A DNA stretch of 10,388 nucleotides from contig PMLH01000306.1 of assembly GCA_003159055.1 (NCBI GenBank), forward strand, positions 1 to 10,388, read 5' to 3'. Positions 6,509-10,388 of the stretch are shown here, piece by piece; the stretch's first letter is position 1; each line of letters begins with the position of its first letter. The position numbers and the translations under genes were made by a program. The notes under the pieces are model-generated. The model was not told the origin of the DNA. It did not search any database and worked only from the letters and a program-made list of their open reading frames with translations. Source of the DNA: Myxococcales bacterium. Lineage in GTDB: Bacteria > Myxococcota > Polyangia > Fen-1088.

Positions 6509-6540
6509 GGACAACATGAGTCACCCCCGGACAACATGAG
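6509..6540 (+). repeat. Short direct repeat over the methyltransferase start codon
   Basis: GGACAACATGAG occurs at 6509-6520 and again, identical, at 6529-6540, twenty bases apart. The second copy contains the ATG of the methyltransferase gene and the first an ATG in another frame. It may be a duplicated start region or a pair of binding sites. Confidence 0.8.
6516..6539 (+). other. Possible seven-codon leader ORF overlapping the methyltransferase start
   Basis: ATG at 6516 opens MSHPRTT and stops at TGA 6537-6539, which overlaps the methyltransferase ATG (6536-6538) as ATGA. This is the classical arrangement for translational coupling. No convincing ribosome site precedes it, so it may be a by-product of the direct repeat. 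Confidence 0.2.
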
Positions 6541-7342
6541 ATCAAAGGCTACCACCGTGCCAAGTGACTGCGCGCCAGCCCGAAGCGCAGATGCTGCCCG
6601 TGCGCGTGGCCCACTGCCACTTTTCGCCGCTTTGTTCTTGATGCTTGCATCCATCAGCTGCCCTACATGCAAGTACGAAACTCGCCCAAGGCGGACGCTC
6701 CCGACCCATGTCGACCTCCGGTCCTTGCAAGCGATCTACGGTGAAGCACTGTATTCGCAAGACGATGAGGAGACCCTCATCCGTGCCTTCTTTGCTGACC
6801 ATCGCGGCGGATCCTTTCTCGACGTCGGCGCCGGAGATCCCATCCGTGACAGCACCACCTACTATCTCGAAAAGCACCTCGGCTGGCACGGAATCGCGGT
6901 TGACGCCATCGCGGACTACGCCGATGCCTATGCTCAGAAACGGCCGGGGACGCGCTTCTTCAGTTACTTCGCTGGGCGAAAGAGCAGACTCACACACGAC
7001 TTCTTTATCAGCGACGACAAGAACTTCTCCTCGGGCAGCGGCACCGATCCACGCGCCGGGGACTATCGGAGGACCAGCGTCGAGACCATTGCACTTCGCG
7101 ATCTGCTCGAGCGCGAACAAGTCAGGGCAGTCGACTTTCTCTCGATGGACATTGAAGGTGCTGAACCGGATGCACTGGCGGGACTGGACCTTTCGCACTA
7201 CCGCCCGCAACTCGCCTGCGTCGAGGTCGGTTCCCCGGCCATCGGCCTGGCTGTTGCAGAGCAATTCGCTCTGGCGGGCTGTGCCGAAGTCGCCGCCTAT
7301 CGCGCAATCGACGCGATCAACCGCTACTACACGTGCCGCTGA
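6536..7342 (+). CDS. FkbM-family SAM-dependent methyltransferase with N-terminal hydrophobic segment
   Basis: 268 residues. The SAM-binding motif I is GGSFLDVGAGDP (91-102); strand 2 ends in GIAVDAIADYADAY (119-132), where Asp123 would contact the ribose; the FkbM hallmark VDFLSMDIEGAEPDAL is at 199-214, followed by LACVEVGSP. FkbM enzymes usually O-methylate sugars or polyketides. The odd part is residues 1-60: an Arg-rich start, a hydrophobic stretch LPLFAALFLMLASIS (27-41), then CPTC (42-45). It looks like a signal or anchor sequence, although the enzyme needs cytoplasmic SAM. The lipobox is poor (Ser at -3). The start at 6536 has no good ribosome site; ATG 6641 (Met36) is an in-frame alternative that removes most of the hydrophobic part. 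It follows a strong terminator, so it needs its own promoter or read-through. The end faces the next gene with 15 bp between. Confidence 0.83.
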   Translation: MRSKATTVPSDCAPARSADAARARGPLPLFAALFLMLASISCPTCKYETRPRRTLPTHVDLRSLQAIYGEALYSQDDEETLIRAFFADHRGGSFLDVGAGDPIRDSTTYYLEKHLGWHGIAVDAIADYADAYAQKRPGTRFFSYFAGRKSRLTHDFFISDDKNFSSGSGTDPRAGDYRRTSVETIALRDLLEREQVRAVDFLSMDIEGAEPDALAGLDLSHYRPQLACVEVGSPAIGLAVAEQFALAGCAEVAAYRAIDAINRYYTCR

Positions 7343-7357
7343 ACGCTGCAGAAGTCG

Positions 7358-8458
7358 TTAGCTGCCACTTGCGACGCGGTCGCGCCCGGCTTCTTTGGCT
7401 GCATACAAGCAGCGGTCGGTCCGCTCAAACCAGGTCTTCTCGTCATCGCCAGCGGCGATCCCGGCCAATCCAATCGAGACTGTCACGGTCCGCTTTTCGC
7501 CGTTCGAGGTAGCAATCAGCAACGAACGCACACGCCCGACCACGCGCTCGGCAAGCGCGCGAGCATCGTCGAGCTTGGTCTCGCGCAGAATCACCGCAAA
7601 CTCGTCGCCACCGATGCGTGCCACGAAGTCATTCTTGCGCAGAAAGACCTTCACCACCGCGTTCGCGACCTGCTGCAAGACCTCGTCGCCGGTGATGTGA
7701 CCGCTTGAATCGTTGACCTCCTTGAAGTGATCGACGTCCACAATCAGCATCGACATGGGATCGCGAAATGCCCGATGGATCTCCACGCTGCGGGCCAGAT
7801 AGTCATCGAACGCCTTGCGATTGGAAATCCGGGTCAGAGGATCGGTCTCGCTCTCGCGTCGTGCCGACTCCAACTCATGCCCGAGCGTGCGCACCTCCGC
7901 GCCGAGAATCTGCAGCTGCTTGCGATGGCGCTGGCTGCGCTCCTCCAGGATGCCCCTCAGCATCATTACAGCATCGAGCACCTCGCGCTTGAGGTCGGCA
8001 GTCTCGCTTGCCTGCACGAACTGCTCCAGCCGCTCCATCTGGATGCTCAACCTGCCGTCGACCTCCTCATCCTGGGTGAACGCCTGGCTGATGTTGCGAA
8101 TGAAGACCCATATCACCTGCCGCAAATCGGCGGTGACGTCGGTCACCCGCTTGGTGCTGGCCCGGCAGTACTCGCGCACGAAACGCCGGACGCCTTCCCA
8201 TTCCCGCCGTCCGCCGCGCGTTTTGCCGTCGTCCTCAGGCGCCCCAGGAGGCGAGGTCGCCAGGGTCACGTGCTTGGCCCAGGCCTCGGCGGCCGCCCGA
8301 AACGTCGGAATGTCGACCCCATCCTGCTCCAGCGCAAAATCCGCCATGCTGCGCAGGATCCCAGCCAAGGTATCCAGGGCCATCTCGCAGTGGCTGGGAT
8401 CGCCGACCGGCTGTGCCGTGGGCGTATCGTCTGGCTTCTTCGGGGACCGTCCGAACAT
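7358..8458 (-). CDS. GGDEF diguanylate cyclase with alpha-helical N-terminal sensor part
   Basis: 366 residues. The C-terminal half (about 205-366) is a GGDEF domain that makes cyclic di-GMP from two GTP. Seen directly are DPLTRISNRKAFDDYL (206-221), the metal/substrate strand DVDHFKEVND (241-250), GHITGDEVL (253-261), the active-site loop RIGGDEFAV (281-289) and the C-terminal DRCLYAAKEAGRDRV. The inhibitory I-site RxxD is intact (RKND, 274-277) exactly five residues before GGDEF, so product feedback inhibition is expected. Residues 1-200 have no transmembrane helix and no PAS, GAF or receiver domain that I recognise; they are helical, ending in a likely coiled coil (about 155-202) that would dimerise the catalytic domains. 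The protein is therefore soluble, with an unknown input. It lies 82 bp downstream of the efflux-pump gene on the same strand. An in-frame stop just upstream supports the ATG start. Confidence 0.93.
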   Translation of the reverse strand: MFGRSPKKPDDTPTAQPVGDPSHCEMALDTLAGILRSMADFALEQDGVDIPTFRAAAEAWAKHVTLATSPPGAPEDDGKTRGGRREWEGVRRFVREYCRASTKRVTDVTADLRQVIWVFIRNISQAFTQDEEVDGRLSIQMERLEQFVQASETADLKREVLDAVMMLRGILEERSQRHRKQLQILGAEVRTLGHELESARRESETDPLTRISNRKAFDDYLARSVEIHRAFRDPMSMLIVDVDHFKEVNDSSGHITGDEVLQQVANAVVKVFLRKNDFVARIGGDEFAVILRETKLDDARALAERVVGRVRSLLIATSNGEKRTVTVSIGLAGIAAGDDEKTWFERTDRCLYAAKEAGRDRVASGS

Positions 8459-8471
8459 GTCTAGTCGCCGG

Positions 8472-8484
8472 GTCGATCATCGAC
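8472..8484. promoter_or_regulatory. Perfect inverted repeat just upstream of the diguanylate cyclase gene
   Basis: GTCGAT-C-ATCGAC, perfect six-base arms around one base, 14-26 bases before the cyclase ATG in the 82-bp gap after the pump gene. Its placement fits an operator or a leader hairpin. No clear promoter boxes were found beside it. Confidence 0.3.
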
Positions 8485-8540
8485 GGATCCCGCCGAAACA
8501 TTGAACCCAACGTCTGACCCGGGGTGGGACCGGCCGAGGG

Positions 8541-10388
8541 CTACACAGCCTTGGGCGTGTCCTCGCGCCGGTGGGCGAGCATGAGGAGCGCCGGCTGCAA
8601 AAGCCGAGGCAGAATCGCGAGCGCAAGCGCGCCGCCGATCACCACAATCGCCAGGGGCTTCTGGGTCTCCGAGCCAATGCCACGCGACACGGCGGCTGGC
8701 AGAAGGCCCAGCATCGCGACGAAGGTCGCCATCAGAACCGGCCGCAGCCAGCGCTGGGCGGCCAGGCCCGCGGCCTGCGCGGCGGAGGATCCTTCTTCGC
8801 GCAACCGCCGGGCGTAGGTTACCACCAGCAGCGCGTCCTGGACTGCCACGCCGAGAATGCTGATGAATCCCATCGCCGCCGAAATGGAGAAATCGGTCCC
8901 GGTCAAGTACAGCGCAACAATGCCACCGCTACTTGCGACCGGAACGCCCAGCAAAACGATCAAGGTATCGCGGCCGTTCTTGGCCGAGCTGAAGACCAAG
9001 AACGCGATGATCAGGAGCGTGATCGGAACAATGAGAAGCAACCGACTGGTGGTCTCGCGCAATTGATTCATCTCGCCGCCCCACTCGAGGTGGGTGTCGT
9101 AGGGCAGGTTGACCGCCGCCTTCACGCGCGCCTGCGCTTCAACAATCGTCGAGCCAAGGTCGCGACCGCGCACCGAGAATTTGACCGGGACGTACCGCTT
9201 GAGATCCTCGCGGAAGATGACCGATGGGCCTTCCTCTTCGGCGACTTCCGCAATCTGGCCCAGCGGCACTTGCGCGCCGTCGGGCGTGGACACAAGGACA
9301 TTGCGGATCGATCGCACGTCGCGACGGTATTGTTCCGCCCAGCGCAAGATGAGGTCAAAGTGCTTTTCGCCCTCGAACACCTGCGTGATCACTTGGCCGC
9401 CGATGGCAGCCTGAACCACGGCCGCGACATCGCCGGTATTAAGGCCATAGCGGCCAATCTGTGCCCGGTAGGGCGTGATGCGAATCGCAGGCTGGCCCAG
9501 CGAACGAAAGATGCCGAGATCTTCCACGCCGTGCACCTTGGCCAGGGCATTGACGATCTCCTCCGCCTTGGTTTCGTTCACCAGCAAATCCGGCCCAACC
9601 ACTTTGACCGTGTTTTCACCCTTCACGCCCGACATCGCCTCTTCCACATTGTCAGAAATCACCTGCGAGAAGCTGAAGACCACGCCGGGGAATGCAGCCG
9701 CCAGTTCCTTCTGCATGTCTGTCGTCATCGACGCCTTGGTCACGCCTTTGCGCCATTCACTGGTAGGTGCAAGCGGCGCAAGCAATTCGATGTTGTAGAA
9801 GCCCGAGACGTCCGTTCCGTCGTCGGGACGACCGAGCTGCGAGATGACGGTTGTGACCTCCGGCCGACGCTGCTGCGCACGCGTGCAGGTTGCGCCTTCC
9901 TCGTTCGGGCACCCGCGCACGATGGAGCGCATGCGACCGACGTAACGGGCAGAGTGCTCGAGCGAAATCGAGATGGGTAAGGTGGCGCGAATCCAGAAAT
10001 TGCCCTCTTCCAGCTTGGGCATGAATTCGCGCCCCAGGAACACCGATGCAAACAGTGCCGCAACCACCGGCCCAACGCCCATGAGAATAGCAAGCCTGGG
10101 TCGGCGCAGCGAAAACGCGAACAGCGGTGTGTACAGGCGATTCACGAAGCGCATAGGTGCGCTTTCCTTCTCGTGATCGCTGGAGCCTATGGGCAGCGCC
10201 CGCGACGCAAGCACCGGCGTCAGCGTGAGCGAAAGCAAAATCGATCCACCGATGGCGAAAGCGTAGGTCTGCGCCATGGGCGACATGATCACACCGGCAA
10301 CCCCGGTCAGCGTAAACAGTGGAATGAAAGCGACTGCGATGATCAGCGCGGAAGAAAACATGGGCGGCCCAACCTCGCGCGCCGCCGC
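8541..10388 (-). CDS. CusA/CzcA-type heavy-metal RND efflux pump, C-terminal 615 residues
   Basis: The reading frame is open through the right edge (AAAREVGPP precedes the first Met), so the gene begins outside; about 430 of the usual 1030-1060 residues are missing. Present are two membrane helices (SALIIAVAFIPLFTLTG; YAFAIGGSILLSLTLTPVLA), a cytoplasmic link, a helix (AILMGVGPVVAALFASVFLG), the second periplasmic porter loop with FMPKLEEGNFWIRATLPISI, SQLGRPDDGTD and GQIAEVAEEEGPSVIFRED, then the last helices with GFISILGVAVQDALLVVTYARRLREEG, RPVLMATFVAMLGLLPAAVS and GIGSETQKPLAIVVIGG. These are heavy-metal-efflux RND hallmarks. It would expel metal ions from periplasm or cytoplasm by proton exchange, with an adaptor and an outer-membrane channel. 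The proton-relay acidic residues of helix 4 lie off-window, so the metal cannot be told. The porter loop carries an unusual two-Cys segment, CPNEEGATC. Confidence 0.93.
   Translation of the reverse strand, partial: AAAREVGPPMFSSALIIAVAFIPLFTLTGVAGVIMSPMAQTYAFAIGGSILLSLTLTPVLASRALPIGSSDHEKESAPMRFVNRLYTPLFAFSLRRPRLAILMGVGPVVAALFASVFLGREFMPKLEEGNFWIRATLPISISLEHSARYVGRMRSIVRGCPNEEGATCTRAQQRRPEVTTVISQLGRPDDGTDVSGFYNIELLAPLAPTSEWRKGVTKASMTTDMQKELAAAFPGVVFSFSQVISDNVEEAMSGVKGENTVKVVGPDLLVNETKAEEIVNALAKVHGVEDLGIFRSLGQPAIRITPYRAQIGRYGLNTGDVAAVVQAAIGGQVITQVFEGEKHFDLILRWAEQYRRDVRSIRNVLVSTPDGAQVPLGQIAEVAEEEGPSVIFREDLKRYVPVKFSVRGRDLGSTIVEAQARVKAAVNLPYDTHLEWGGEMNQLRETTSRLLLIVPITLLIIAFLVFSSAKNGRDTLIVLLGVPVASSGGIVALYLTGTDFSISAAMGFISILGVAVQDALLVVTYARRLREEGSSAAQAAGLAAQRWLRPVLMATFVAMLGLLPAAVSRGIGSETQKPLAIVVIGGALALAILPRLLQPALLMLAHRREDTPKAV

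Noticed and set aside
5993..7342. One continuous plus-strand frame running from inside the propeller gene into the methyltransferase gene
   Set aside because: The upstream half is an Arg/His/Leu-rich low-complexity shadow of the Pro/Ala repeat in another frame, and a strong terminator lies in between. Only the part from 6536 has family motifs.
7727..8464. Plus-strand 245-codon frame opposite the diguanylate cyclase
   Set aside because: Shadow of the GGDEF gene; no motifs and no ribosome site.
8235..8510. Minus-strand 91-codon frame starting upstream of the diguanylate cyclase
   Set aside because: Out of frame with the cyclase and overlapping most of its N-terminus; no recognisable domain.
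8571..9980. Plus-strand 469-codon frame opposite the RND pump
   Set aside because: Antisense frame kept open by GC-rich codon bias; Arg/His/Asn-rich with no domain, while the minus strand has clear RND motifs.

Overview
The window looks like chromosomal DNA of a GC-rich Gram-negative bacterium, most likely a myxobacterium or relative (Myxococcota/Polyangia type). This rests on GC-rich codon use, two large secreted lipoproteins with Gly/Ser/Thr- or Pro/Ala-rich linkers just after the lipid-attachment cysteine, a long Cys-rich surface protein, and an ECF sigma factor coupled to a membrane protein with a helical-repeat domain. The lineage is an inference from style; no marker gene or rRNA is present. 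I see no transposase, integrase, tRNA or CRISPR.

Layout, left to right. (1) 1-398, minus: 5' part of a secreted CE1/PHB-depolymerase-type esterase, cut by the left edge. (2) 608-3293, minus: a three-gene operon read right to left, consisting of an exported protein with a probable beta-barrel end (2310-3293), an ECF sigma factor (1711-2280) and a one-pass membrane protein with a C-terminal TPR-like domain (608-1714). The last is probably the sigma factor's regulator, because the two genes overlap by four bases (ATGA). (3) 3294-3368: a 75-bp divergent control region. (4) 3369-4913, plus: a Cys-rich lipoprotein. (5) 5059-6420, plus: an SMP-30/NHL-type beta-propeller lipoprotein with Pro/Ala-rich arms and a 24-bp in-frame tandem repeat, followed by a strong intrinsic terminator (6474-6502). 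(6) 6536-7342, plus: an FkbM-family methyltransferase with an unusual N-terminal hydrophobic segment. Its start codon overlaps a seven-codon micro-ORF and lies inside a 20-bp-period direct repeat. (7) 7358-8458, minus: a GGDEF diguanylate cyclase with intact active and inhibitory sites. (8) 8541-10388, minus: C-terminal 615 residues of a CusA/CzcA-type RND efflux pump, cut by the right edge.

How the parts may work together. The middle of the window is about the cell envelope: an envelope-sensing sigma module faces a surface lipoprotein across a short shared control region, which makes that lipoprotein a candidate member of its regulon. The pump and the cyclase are on one strand 82 bp apart and could be partly co-transcribed. 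The esterase, the propeller lipoprotein and the methyltransferase show no firm link to the others. The least ordinary parts are the sigma/TPR/barrel triad with its divergent lipoprotein, and the junction between the propeller gene and the methyltransferase.
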